Below, one piece after another: positions 6,033 through 12,401 of a stretch of DNA of 64,000 nt. The notes beneath the pieces were generated by a model. The model saw only the letters and a list, made by a program, of their open reading frames with translations, ran no database searches and had not been told where the DNA came from. Source of the DNA: a virus. Within the stretch, counting starts at the first letter, position 1. Each line of letters opens with the position of its first letter. The position numbers were made by a program, and so were the translations under genes. The stretch lies in IMG/VR virus record IMGVR_UViG_3300042558_005069, positions 1 to 64,000 of that record. One strand, 5' to 3'.

Positions 6033-6452
6033 CTAGAGTCCCCGTTCCCTGCGCTGTTGTTCTGTCACAGGGCGCAACGTTGTCTCGCTGCCGGTTGGGG
6101 CATCGTGGTGAGATAGTGAGTATTCAACTCGGTCGGAATAAACCTCATAGTGCATGCGCCATTCACTTCTGACTGTCATGGCTATAAGCATTTCTTCAAC
6201 TTTGTCTACCTTGAAATGTCCGGATATATCGCCGTTCCAAAGTCGCAAATTCTCAACGGACCACCAATCAGTTTCGTTGCTGTGGCGTAGTTCCATTGTT
6301 GCCTCTCCGAACTCGGCTACTGAGTCGCTCCAGCAATAACCAAAACACTCGGATGCTTCTTTATAGTCTCCGGTGTTTTCGTCATAGGCGGTGCAAGTGC
6401 ATAGGTTGGTTATTTCTCCGGCTGTGATGAGTGTTTTTTTGGTTGTTGTCAT
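6033..6452 (-). CDS. hypothetical protein, 139 aa
   Basis: No family recognised. The N-terminal half carries four Cys (NLCTCTAYD and ECFGYCW), followed by a Trp-rich section and a charged C-terminus (EQQRRERGL). ATG 6452 lies 6 nt after the -10 box TAAATT with no Shine-Dalgarno sequence, so it is probably translated from a leaderless mRNA. Own promoter and terminator. Confidence 0.75.
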   Translation of the reverse strand: MTTTKKTLITAGEITNLCTCTAYDENTGDYKEASECFGYCWSDSVAEFGEATMELRHSNETDWWSVENLRLWNGDISGHFKVDKVEEMLIAMTVRSEWRMHYEVYSDRVEYSLSHHDAPTGSETTLRPVTEQQRRERGL

Positions 6453-6458
6453 GTCTTC

Positions 6459-6487
6459 AATTTACCATTGAGGGTACAAACTAGCGT
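6459..6487 (-). promoter_or_regulatory. family promoter, leaderless
   Basis: Minus-strand ACGCTA-N17-TAAATT, spacer GTTTGTACCC. The -10 ends 6 nt before the ATG of 6033-6452. GATAATG (motif copy 6493-6506) is 5 nt upstream of the -35. Confidence 0.75.
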
Positions 6488-6501
6488 TTTTGCATTATCC
6501 T

Positions 6502-6657
6502 TTAGTAATGTTCTTTTCTCCAAATTTGCAAAACTTCTTTTTTCGTGTAATACAAGTAAAAGTGATAAGGGTAGTCATGAGTCCCATCACAGGGCAAGCG
6601 ATAAAACCCCGTTTTTGTTTTTTCTATACTTTTTAGTGTTGGTGTAATTTTTGGCAT
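6502..6657 (-). CDS. small basic protein, 51 aa
   Basis: Reads MPKITPTLKSIEKTKTGFYR...YHFYLYYTKKEVLQIW. It begins 5 nt after the stop of 6663-6977 with GGTGAG as ribosome site, and its TAA lies inside the CATTATCCTTTAGT copy at 6493-6506, like other genes here. The C-terminus YTKKEVLQIW resembles an amphipathic helix. Probably the second gene of a two-gene unit. Function unknown. Confidence 0.7.
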   Translation of the reverse strand: MPKITPTLKSIEKTKTGFYRLPCDGTHDYPYHFYLYYTKKEVLQIWRKEHY

Positions 6658-6662
6658 TGCGC

Positions 6663-6977
6663 TCACCAACCTCCCCGAGCCTCATAGTCTCCAACTGAAC
6701 GCTCAATTTCATTTGACAGAAAATAGTGTCCTGCCTCTGCAAGAAAACCCTCAGGGCGAGCGGAAATAATCCACGTCACGTACTTGTGATATGACCCCCT
6801 ATTGTTGGACTCACAGAGTGCAATCCAACTAGAGTAAGTATCCCCAATAACTCTCTCCGTGAGACGCTTGCAACGCAATACGGTGTGATCGGAAATGGAC
6901 ATACCTTTTGCAAGTAAGTTGAATTCTGCTTGTGTCTGCCCGTTGTGATCGTTAATTGTTTCTAATTCTGTTTGCAT
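6663..6977 (-). CDS. hypothetical protein, 104 aa, paralogue of 1341-1610
   Basis: C-terminal YVTWIISA...EAGHYFLSNEIERSVGDYEARGG aligns with the protein of 1341-1610 without gaps, showing an old duplication within the region. The start at 6977 is chosen because CTAGGAG lies 6 nt before it; an upstream codon at 6992 overlaps that site. It is first in a unit with 6502-6657. Function unknown. Confidence 0.8.
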   Translation of the reverse strand: MQTELETINDHNGQTQAEFNLLAKGMSISDHTVLRCKRLTERVIGDTYSSWIALCESNNRGSYHKYVTWIISARPEGFLAEAGHYFLSNEIERSVGDYEARGGW

Positions 6978-7013
6978 TTTTTCTCCTAGCAATTGGTAGT
7001 AGGTGTTGTTAGT

Positions 7014-7042
7014 AACGTACCTTGCAGGTAACAGGCTAACTA
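7014..7042 (-). promoter_or_regulatory. family promoter, TAGTTA-N17-TACGTT
   Basis: Minus-strand boxes at 17 bp with CCTGTTACC...GG spacer; drives 6977. GATAATG is 8 nt upstream of the -35. Confidence 0.7.
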
Positions 7043-7050
7043 TAAATAAA

Positions 7051-7132
7051 CATTATCGCAACACGCCCCCGATATGATCAGTCTGCGAGCCGGAGGGGAG
7101 AAGCCCCGCGTGGGGCGTGCGAAGCCGGGGCT
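7051..7132. repeat. composite CATTATC/GCCCCCGAT + GCCCCG hairpin element
   Basis: CATTATCG-CAACACGCCCCCGAT (7051-7073), then AGCCCCG...CGGGGCT (7102-7132). A variant motif CATTATCCTTGAGT follows at 7150-7163, close to the stop of the gene 7179-7511. Confidence 0.7.
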
Positions 7133-7178
7133 TTAATGCTCGACAACAGCATTATCCTTGAGTGTCGGCGAGCGGCGC

Positions 7179-7511
7179 TTACCCGTGCCAGTTTTCAGAC
7201 CGCTCTATGAAGTTGCGCAAACTTTCCTCGTCGGTCATTTTTTCTTTCTCGCCTTCTTCGATAATCCAACCGAAAACGTCCTGACGTATGGCGCATCGTT
7301 CTTCTACTGCTTTCACAGCTTGAGCGGGCGTGAGTGCCTTTTCGCCAAAACCACGCAACCCGGCGTCCCATTCCCAACCGAACGACTCAACAAGATCGGC
7401 ATCGTCGTAGCACTCGTAGAGCTCTGACTCAAAAAGGTTCTGGGGGTCGCTGTAGAGCGGCATTGCTTTAATTGCGGCGACTATTTCGTCGTGTTGTGGG
7501 TGAGTTTTCAT
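7179..7511 (-). CDS. hypothetical acidic protein, 110 aa
   Basis: A helical, acidic protein (YECYDDADLVESFGWEWD; GWIIEEGEKEKMTDEES) without recognisable motifs. AAAAGGAGAAAG precedes ATG 7511. It is the second gene of a unit with 7538-7834, 26 nt apart, under the promoter at 7876-7904. Confidence 0.75.
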   Translation of the reverse strand: MKTHPQHDEIVAAIKAMPLYSDPQNLFESELYECYDDADLVESFGWEWDAGLRGFGEKALTPAQAVKAVEERCAIRQDVFGWIIEEGEKEKMTDEESLRNFIERSENWHG

Positions 7512-7537
7512 TTCTTTCTCCTTTTGTTTGGGTTTGT

Positions 7538-7834
7538 TTAATAATTCATTTTGTCAAAAGCGGCGGCGGCGCCTTTAGCCATTGCGTCTTGACGAAAGGC
7601 ATAGGTCGTGTCAAACGCAACCCGCAGAACATTCCGGTGAAGTACTGAGATCTCCTCTTTTTCCAGAACGTCGTAATTTGCATTGTCGCCATACTCGCAC
7701 TCAAGCACGACTGCCACGCTGTGCTTTGTGAGCACGCTTTTAACCTTGACGAACTTAATTTCGCCATTCACTTTTGCGGCGAAAACTACTTTTTTGTTTT
7801 TGTCAATAGCGGCGCCGATGTCCCATACCTTCAT
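7538..7834 (-). CDS. hypothetical protein, 98 aa
   Basis: N-terminal two thirds are alternating hydrophobic strands with charged turns (KKVVFAAKVNGEIKFVKVKSV; SVAVVLECEY), suggesting a small beta-barrel; the C-terminus is an Ala-rich helix. AAGGAG 8 nt before ATG 7834. First gene of the unit with 7179-7511. Function unknown. Confidence 0.75.
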   Translation of the reverse strand: MKVWDIGAAIDKNKKVVFAAKVNGEIKFVKVKSVLTKHSVAVVLECEYGDNANYDVLEKEEISVLHRNVLRVAFDTTYAFRQDAMAKGAAAAFDKMNY

Positions 7835-7875
7835 GTTCTTGTCTCCTTGTGTGTGTTGTTCCTGCCGATGACTTA

Positions 7876-7904
7876 AAAATACCAGCAGGGGTACAGATTA
7901 GCGA
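7876..7904 (-). promoter_or_regulatory. family promoter, TCGCTA-N17-TATTTT
   Basis: Minus-strand boxes at 17 bp, spacer ATCTGTACC...GG. Drives 7834. Confidence 0.75.
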
Positions 7905-7933
7905 AAAAGCTACCCTAATCAGGTTGAGGCGAG

Positions 7934-7974
7934 GCGAACAAGCCCCGGCTTCGTCCGCGCTCAGCGGGGCTCGC
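7934..7974. terminator. GCCCCG hairpin between divergent promoters
   Basis: GCGA...AGCCCCG pairs with CGGGGCT...TCGC. It lies between the divergent promoters at 7876-7904 and 7995-8023. Confidence 0.6.
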
Positions 7975-7994
7975 ATGGGGTTGGTGTTCTTTTA

Positions 7995-8023
7995 TCGCTA
8001 ATCTGTACCTGTCATGACAGAAT
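7995..8023 (+). promoter_or_regulatory. family promoter, TCGCTA-N17-CAGAAT
   Basis: Boxes at 17 bp with spacer ATCTGTACCTGTCATGA; the -10 is the weakest of the family. Drives 8063. Confidence 0.65.
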
Positions 8024-8062
8024 AGGAACACGGGGGAAACGCCCTCGGGATTAGGGGAGATT

Positions 8063-8254
8063 ATGCCACTCTGGAAACAAAGAACAGAAGTAGACAAGGG
8101 CTACAAAGACATCGTGCTGAGGGAATTGGGAATAGAACAAGACCCCAAAGACTGGGAGCGCTCAAATTGGGTGATCTTTTTGTTGTGCGCTGGTTTTGAC
8201 ATAGAAACGATTACAAGGTTTCTAGCAGACGACGGTCGCTTCGTTTACGACTAA
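8063..8254 (+). CDS. small protein, 63 aa
   Basis: Contains a hydrophobic NWVIFLLCAGFDIETITRFL segment after a charged N-terminus; it looks like a helical pair more than a membrane anchor because of the internal Asp/Glu. AGGGGAG is 4-5 nt before ATG 8063. Single-gene unit ending in the terminator at 8278. Function unknown. Confidence 0.7.
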   Translation: MPLWKQRTEVDKGYKDIVLRELGIEQDPKDWERSNWVIFLLCAGFDIETITRFLADDGRFVYD

Positions 8255-8277
8255 AAAGATTATCCTAGATAGTTCGG

Positions 8278-8356
8278 GTGGCTTGCTCTCGTAGGGAGAG
8301 CAAGCCACTTTACATTATCCTTTAGTAATGGGTCGGGGTTTTCTCCCGACCCATTA
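8278..8356. terminator. hairpin - CATTATCCTTTAGT - hairpin
   Basis: GTGGCTTGCTCTC (13 bp perfect, loop GTAGG), then a motif copy at 8313-8326, then TAATGGGTCGGG / CCCGACCCATTA (8326-8356). Two terminators back to back serve the convergent genes ending at 8254 and 8379. Confidence 0.75.
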
Positions 8357-8378
8357 CGGTCTATTGTCGTAACGACCC

Positions 8379-8600
8379 CTAGTCGTACCACCTAGATGCT
8401 GGCAACTCGCACAGTAGGCAGATCGCGTTTCTTAGTTTTGCGAGAACTCGTGGGCTATGTCTTATTTTTGCAATGTCTGCACTAACTCCGTAAACTTCGC
8501 GGAGTTGGTGAACGGTGAAATCGTTACAGCAATACGAACAGATAAACCCTTCGCTGTCTTTGTCGTAAGCGACCGTCTCTAGATCTTTGTATTCATACAC
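8379..8600 (-). CDS. small zinc-finger-like protein, 73 aa
   Basis: Two CxxC pairs (CSYC-CNDF and CLLCELP) about 40 residues apart flank a helical section, consistent with one zinc site. The frame starts at GTG 8600, with AGAGGAAA about 9 nt upstream; the nearby ATG is out of frame. No clear family promoter is seen upstream. Function unknown. Confidence 0.65.
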   Translation of the reverse strand: MYEYKDLETVAYDKDSEGFICSYCCNDFTVHQLREVYGVSADIAKIRHSPRVLAKLRNAICLLCELPASRWYD

Positions 8601-8673
8601 AGTTAGTGTTTCCTCTCTTTATCCTTTAGAGGTTGCTTACCTCTGCTGATCGGACATTCAATAGAAAGAAAAA

Positions 8674-8760
8674 CATCATCGCAATGTTCCCCCGAGTGCG
8701 TGATGCATCCACTTCACGACAAAGCCCCGCTGTAAACCGGCCCTAACGGGTCTCCATGCT
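8674..8760. repeat. degenerate composite element
   Basis: CATCATCG-CAATGTTCCCCCGAG then AAGCCCCGC with a decayed right arm (AACGGGTCT). This is the last and most eroded copy of the family; the stop of 8743-9264 falls inside it. Confidence 0.5.
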
Positions 8761-9264
8761 TGGGAGAGTCTTCATCGAGCGCAGCTGATGCTTACCTAAG
8801 CGCCAAGACTCACGCCAGCCATTTGGATTGAAAAGGTTCTCGTCTTTTTTGACTTCGTACCCGTAGGCCCATCCGACAAAAAAGAAAACGTTCCCCATGA
8901 GTTGTGCAAATATATATCGCCTCTGAATGGGGTCGTTGTCTCGGATGATAAGGCCACCACGTGGGTGACTAGTTGCTCGAATCTCATTTTCTCCGTCATC
9001 GGGAATTTGGTGAAACTCATTTATGGGGTTGTGCCACAGTTTTTCATTGATGCGCGCCCAGGCTAGTTCTGCTCCAGCCCCAACTCTTTCCTGTTGGATT
9101 CTCTCGTCCATCGAGCGATCATATGTTGATGCATGGTTCAGTCCCTGTTTGCCAGACTCGGTTATGCGTAGCCTGACGGCTTTATCAACTTCTGCCCAGT
9201 CACTGTCTGTCATTGCGTATCTCATCCCGTAAAGATATAGCCATTGCTCAGGTATTACAACCAT
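8743..9264 (-). CDS. conserved phage protein with RATxxxxGxLIIR-like core, 173 aa
   Basis: The central part (ELAWARINEKLWHNP, ENEIRATSHPRGGLIIRDND, then YIFAQLMGN...FFVGWAYGYE) matches a pattern I have seen in phage hypothetical proteins: an E, then RAT...G.LIIR, a hydrophobic strand and GW..G.E. A nuclease-like fold is possible but not shown. The frame is open to 9342, but that part overlaps a long terminator hairpin (9308-9360), so an internal start (9264, or the later ATG before TDSDWAEVD) is likelier; the start is uncertain. Confidence 0.65.
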   Translation of the reverse strand: MVVIPEQWLYLYGMRYAMTDSDWAEVDKAVRLRITESGKQGLNHASTYDRSMDERIQQERVGAGAELAWARINEKLWHNPINEFHQIPDDGENEIRATSHPRGGLIIRDNDPIQRRYIFAQLMGNVFFFVGWAYGYEVKKDENLFNPNGWRESWRLGKHQLRSMKTLPSMETR

Positions 9265-9307
9265 TGAGGCTGTTCGTTTGAGGACTTTGTATTTAGCAGC
9301 TTCTATG

Positions 9308-9360
9308 CAGATACGCAAAAGCCCCCATGAGACTTTTCTCATAGGGGCTCTTGTATCTGC
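9308..9360 (-). terminator. long imperfect hairpin
   Basis: GCAGATAC...AGCCCCTATGAGA pairs with TCTCATGGGGGCT...GTATCTGC over about 20 bp, followed on the minus strand by a short leader. It sits 42 nt past the stop of 9402-10262 and is the probable terminator of that gene. Confidence 0.75.
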
Positions 9361-9401
9361 GATTGAACGTAGAACGTATCTATCGCAAAAACGTTTAATC
9401 C

Positions 9402-10262
9402 TTAAGCTCTTGCTCCTGGCTTGTTGGCGAGGAATTCAACCAAGCTCCTAATCCCTTGGTTGGGCAACCCACTGCATGTTACGTAGATATTGAACGTACC
9501 ATTTGGCTGCTTTTCTTGTTCGATCACCAACTGAGAAAGATCAAATCCGTAGTTCTGCCATTTCCAGCGGAATGTTTGCCAATAGCTCGACTTTGAAGTT
9601 CCTTCAGTTGCAAGCATTCTCGTATTGGGGCGTGAAACAACTTCAAGAAACTTTAGCTCTTGAGCGTTTATTGCGTATTTGCCCGCATGTGAAAGAGACG
9701 ATTGCGACACGCTAACTTTTTTACTGTTAGAGAATACGGGAGACCCGGAACGTACTGCATCCTCGATCTTTTTCAGCTTTTGCTGCAAAGCAGCGTATCG
9801 CGAATGACCCTGTGGGGACATTTTCCCACTATCCGTGTATCGAACATAATGAGAGATCATTCCGTTCTCATTGCGAGTGCGAAGCTCGAAACACGATCCG
9901 AACCCACCAAGGCCAACATTTGCTCGACGTGATTTAGATTTTGCAGCGATATGCCACTCTTCAGGAGAGGCCATGAGTGTGAGCATCAACATTTCTGTAT
10001 TTGTTAATTTTGGAACCCGTACCACAGCAGCGGCGCTGGAGTTGACACCAGTCAAGGATGGAGGAAGGTCCATCTTAATTGGAGCAGAGAGTCCCATGTT
10101 CTTAATAATTTTCGCCATTGACGTAAGTGTTGAAGGGTCAACAGGGGTGTCCGTAGGGTACATCGCTTTCTCGTTGATTGCTTCAACCAGCAATTTCTCA
10201 ATCTTGGAAGTTGATAAGGTTTTTCCTTTGACAACTTCATTTGACGTTTTTGTATCGACCAT
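9402..10262 (-). CDS. hypothetical protein, 286 aa
   Basis: No family recognised. A helical N-terminus (SKIEKLLVEAINEKAM) and a Thr/Ser-rich middle precede two similar-looking stretches: PEEWHIAAKSKSRRAN...FELRTRNENG and SSYWQTFRWKWQNYGFDLSQ, each followed by a strand-rich segment. It could bind nucleic acid. The start at 10262 has GGAGGA 4 nt upstream; earlier in-frame codons lie before that site. Single unit, terminated by 9308-9360. Confidence 0.75.
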   Translation of the reverse strand: MVDTKTSNEVVKGKTLSTSKIEKLLVEAINEKAMYPTDTPVDPSTLTSMAKIIKNMGLSAPIKMDLPPSLTGVNSSAAAVVRVPKLTNTEMLMLTLMASPEEWHIAAKSKSRRANVGLGGFGSCFELRTRNENGMISHYVRYTDSGKMSPQGHSRYAALQQKLKKIEDAVRSGSPVFSNSKKVSVSQSSLSHAGKYAINAQELKFLEVVSRPNTRMLATEGTSKSSYWQTFRWKWQNYGFDLSQLVIEQEKQPNGTFNIYVTCSGLPNQGIRSLVEFLANKPGARA

Positions 10263-10445
10263 ATGGTCCTCCATTCGGTTTTTTGTATCCCGCTTTTGCG
10301 GTAGTTGGAAAGTTAACACTTGTGATAACTAATGACAACCTGAATTCAAAACTTTTTATTAAAGGTTGATTGACCGTGTTGAGGATCGATTATATCCTTG
10401 TGCGGCAATAGCTATTACCCAAACCAAATCCCCGATAGGAACCAT

Positions 10446-10805
10446 GTGGCCTCGAAAAAGACAACCCCTTCAGTAAAAAAGTCAACGACTTCAAAGAATG
10501 ACGCAACGAGGAATTCAAAAGCAACACCAAATAAAACAACTGCAAAAAAAATAAACAAAACTATTGTTAAGAAAGCTGCTGCCAAGAAGGCTGCTCCAAA
10601 GAAAGCTGCTCCCAAGAAGAACCCATCCGTGAATTCGAAAGAACAGTCAAGCAGCGGTCTTGCCAATGGAACAAAAAAGGTTACGCCATTTCAAATGGCT
10701 AGTACTAAAACTACGACAACACCGGTAATGCAACTTATTGCAAATGTTACAAAGACTGCAACTTCTATCTCTGTACATAGAGATATTCGCTCAGACAAGA
10801 GATAA
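10446..10805 (+). CDS. Lys/Ala/Thr-rich histone-like protein, 119 aa
   Basis: Extremely basic and low in complexity, with a KKAAAKKAAPKKAAPKK stretch in the first half. This composition is typical of histone-H1-like tails and of the Lys-rich tails on actinobacterial HU, so DNA coating or nucleoid remodelling is the likely role (inference). GTG 10446 follows TAGGA by 5 nt; the ATG two bases earlier is in another frame. It heads a rightward unit with 10815 and 11076. Confidence 0.7.
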   Translation: MASKKTTPSVKKSTTSKNDATRNSKATPNKTTAKKINKTIVKKAAAKKAAPKKAAPKKNPSVNSKEQSSSGLANGTKKVTPFQMASTKTTTTPVMQLIANVTKTATSISVHRDIRSDKR

Positions 10806-10814
10806 GGTAAGGGC

Positions 10815-11072
10815 ATGATTACTAAAAACTTCACCGCAGCTGAAATTGAATTCAATGACTGGATCCGTATTGGTCTAGAGAAAGGCTGGTGCGGGCCCCC
10901 CGTTTGCTACACCCACGACGCCTTGCCTACTTCGCAAGAGGAAGATGACGCGTGGAGCGAGGGAGACGACCCATGCATGCATATTATCCGTCTTTACGAA
11001 AACGAAGAGCACATGGAGCAAGTTAAGGAAAATCATTCGCCGAGCGTATGGCGCGATCGTTTCAAGGGATAG
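10815..11072 (+). CDS. conserved actinophage protein, GWCGPPVCYTHD type, 85 aa
   Basis: Reads W.R.GLEKGWCGPPVCYTHDALPTS-EEDDAWSEGDDPCMHIIRLY and ends HSPSVWRDR. This motif string is widespread in actinobacterial phages and recognisable, but no function is known to me. Three Cys and two His could bind a metal. TAAGGTAAGGG precedes ATG 10815. Second gene of the unit. Confidence 0.85.
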   Translation: MITKNFTAAEIEFNDWIRIGLEKGWCGPPVCYTHDALPTSQEEDDAWSEGDDPCMHIIRLYENEEHMEQVKENHSPSVWRDRFKG

Positions 11073-11075
11073 TTA

Positions 11076-11333
11076 GTGCCGCATTACACCGTTACCTGGA
11101 CTCACAGTATTGAGTGCGAGAGTACCGAGCAAGCTGTGCACGCAGCGTTTAGAGAAATGCTGAAAGCAGGAGTGGGGAACGGCTTGAATAATAGTTTGAT
11201 TGTTTCTGATGATCAAACTGGCAACTCAGTTGAAATGACTATTCTTGATGGTGTTGTTAAAGTAGAGCCGATGTTGGTAGCGCAACTTCTTGGGTTCAGG
11301 CACATCATCTGGGCGGGTCAAGCAAGAAAGTAA
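11076..11333 (+). CDS. hypothetical protein, 85 aa
   Basis: A compact alpha/beta protein: HYTVTWTHSIECESTEQAVHAA, helix, then NSLIVSD...NSVEMTIL. This strand-helix-strand-strand pattern is ferredoxin-like in layout. GTG 11076 follows AAGGG by 7 nt, only 3 nt after the previous stop. It ends back to back with the leftward gene 11334-11579. Function unknown. Confidence 0.75.
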   Translation: MPHYTVTWTHSIECESTEQAVHAAFREMLKAGVGNGLNNSLIVSDDQTGNSVEMTILDGVVKVEPMLVAQLLGFRHIIWAGQARK

Positions 11334-11579
11334 CTACTTTTTCCTTGCTATCCATCTGTAGGGGGCAAGTACAACGCGTCCAATTTTCCATGTTCGCGAC
11401 GCCTTGACTGCTTGCAACTCTAGCCTTACTGCCCGCAGCTCTCGTTCGGCTTTTTCTTTTCTGTAGTTTGCTTCGTCGCGTTCTGCCCGCATCCCGATGA
11501 ATTGATCAGCGCGACGCATTGCCTGAAGTTCTTCCTCGATTGCTGCTTCTGTTTTTTTTGGTGCGTTTTTTTTGCTCAT
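11334..11579 (-). CDS. coiled-coil protein with basic tail, 81 aa
   Basis: A long Glu/Arg-rich coiled coil (about residues 15-60) is followed by ASRTWKIGRVVLAPYRWIARKK, a hydrophobic-basic tail resembling the membrane-proximal ends of some glycosyltransferases. ATG 11579 lies 6 nt after the -10 TATATT, so the mRNA is probably leaderless. The stop abuts the convergent gene ending at 11333. Confidence 0.7.
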   Translation of the reverse strand: MSKKNAPKKTEAAIEEELQAMRRADQFIGMRAERDEANYRKEKAERELRAVRLELQAVKASRTWKIGRVVLAPYRWIARKK

Positions 11580-11585
11580 TGCCAA

Positions 11586-11614
11586 AATATAGTACATGGC
11601 AAAGGTTAAAGCAA
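11586..11614 (-). promoter_or_regulatory. leaderless promoter, TTGCTT-N17-TATATT
   Basis: On the minus strand TTGCTT and TATATT are 17 bp apart and the -10 ends 6 nt before ATG 11579. Confidence 0.65.
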
Positions 11615-11636
11615 TGAGCTTAGATTTAGGGGTTGT

Positions 11637-11750
11637 CTATTCCCACATCTCGTAGTTGCTGATGTCAAATTCACGAAATCTTAAAGCTGCCAAGGTGACC
11701 GCGAAAGCAGCAAGTGGAGCGATGACAACGAACAATAAAACCTTTTTCAT
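11637..11750 (-). CDS. 37-aa membrane microprotein
   Basis: Starts MKKVLLFVVIAPLAAFAVTL, one hydrophobic helix after two Lys, with a short polar tail (FREFDISNYEMWE). Its ATG overlaps the stop of the upstream 46-aa gene as ATGA, the usual sign of translational coupling in phages, which makes a real gene likely despite its size. Function unknown; small membrane proteins of this kind can be lysis or exclusion factors. Confidence 0.65.
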   Translation of the reverse strand: MKKVLLFVVIAPLAAFAVTLAALRFREFDISNYEMWE

Positions 11751-11887
11751 CTTTTACCACTGCAGCATTTTATGATCGCATGGCGCGCTGGGCGGATTGT
11801 TTTCAACTCTGATGCAGGGATGAGGCGTTTGACAACTTCCTCTTGCTCTGGAGTCTCTGGGGCTTGGTTCTCTTCGGTGTCTTCCAT
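11747..11887 (-). CDS. 46-aa acidic/basic protein
   Basis: An acidic N-terminus (MEDTEENQAPETPEQEE) is followed by a basic half ending ARHAIIKCCSGKR. It is coupled by ATGA to the 37-aa membrane protein and lies 30 nt downstream of 11918-12124. No clear ribosome site; translation may depend on upstream genes. Function unknown. Confidence 0.6.
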   Translation of the reverse strand: MEDTEENQAPETPEQEEVVKRLIPASELKTIRPARHAIIKCCSGKR

Positions 11888-11917
11888 CTAACAATTGTGA
11901 CATAAAGATCGTTAATT

Positions 11918-12124
11918 TCAGAACAGCGGAGGCTGGTTCAGGTCTTCCCCGTTCAAGCCTTTACAGACGTCATGTCGGTAACGAAATTGCTCCTGCTCAA
12001 TGGACGCCACGGTCTTACCCTTCCCTCTAAGCCAAACAAGGGTCAATCGGCTGACCGTTGAATCAGAAGGCCGCACGGACAGGCCGCAAACATCACAGGA
12101 ATACATAGGGGTAATTTCATTCAT
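11918..12124 (-). CDS. small Cys-knuckle protein, 68 aa
   Basis: SCDVCGLSVRPSDS at the N-terminus and RYRHDVCKGLNG later give CxxC plus H...C, a probable zinc knuckle; the middle is a basic strand (LTLVWLRGKGK). Similar short proteins occur in actinophages. AAGGAG lies 7 nt before ATG 12124. Second in a unit after the 21-aa protein at 12142. Confidence 0.75.
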   Translation of the reverse strand: MNEITPMYSCDVCGLSVRPSDSTVSRLTLVWLRGKGKTVASIEQEQFRYRHDVCKGLNGEDLNQPPLF

Positions 12125-12141
12125 CAAACATCTCCTTGGAG

Positions 12142-12207
12142 CTATCTATCAATCGCCCGTAGGGCAATGTAGATGATACTCAGAACTATCACGATTATGT
12201 AGGTCAT
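12142..12207 (-). CDS. 21-aa membrane microprotein
   Basis: MTYIIVIVLSIIYIALRAID plus one Arg: a single hydrophobic helix with a basic end. AAAAGGA stands 9-10 nt before the ATG, and the next gene's ribosome site follows 2 nt after the stop, so it fits an operon. It is at the limit of what can be supported from sequence alone. Confidence 0.5.
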   Translation of the reverse strand: MTYIIVIVLSIIYIALRAIDR

Positions 12208-12401
12208 AATGAAATTATCCTTTTCTTGTCACGTAGACAAGAATACGTCACTGGACCGACTAATCAGGGGTCTCCGAAGAGAAGTATTGATTCTGCGAAA
12301 CTGCTAGGATTGGGTTCGAGGTCAGTTGGGCTGAAGTTTTTACTCTTTCAGCAGTTACTCATATTCTGTTGTTCGCTTTAAATAAAAGGTGGATATTTAA
12401 A

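Noticed and set aside
63-8326. CRISPR array interpretation of the recurring 14-bp motif
   Set aside because: Copies are irregularly spaced by genes, occur in both orientations, and there are no cas genes or uniform spacers.
10415-10666. Antisense frame full of Phe/Val/Ala opposite the Lys-rich gene
   Set aside because: Its apparent hydrophobicity is the complement of Lys/Ala codons; the sense frame has a ribosome site and typical composition.
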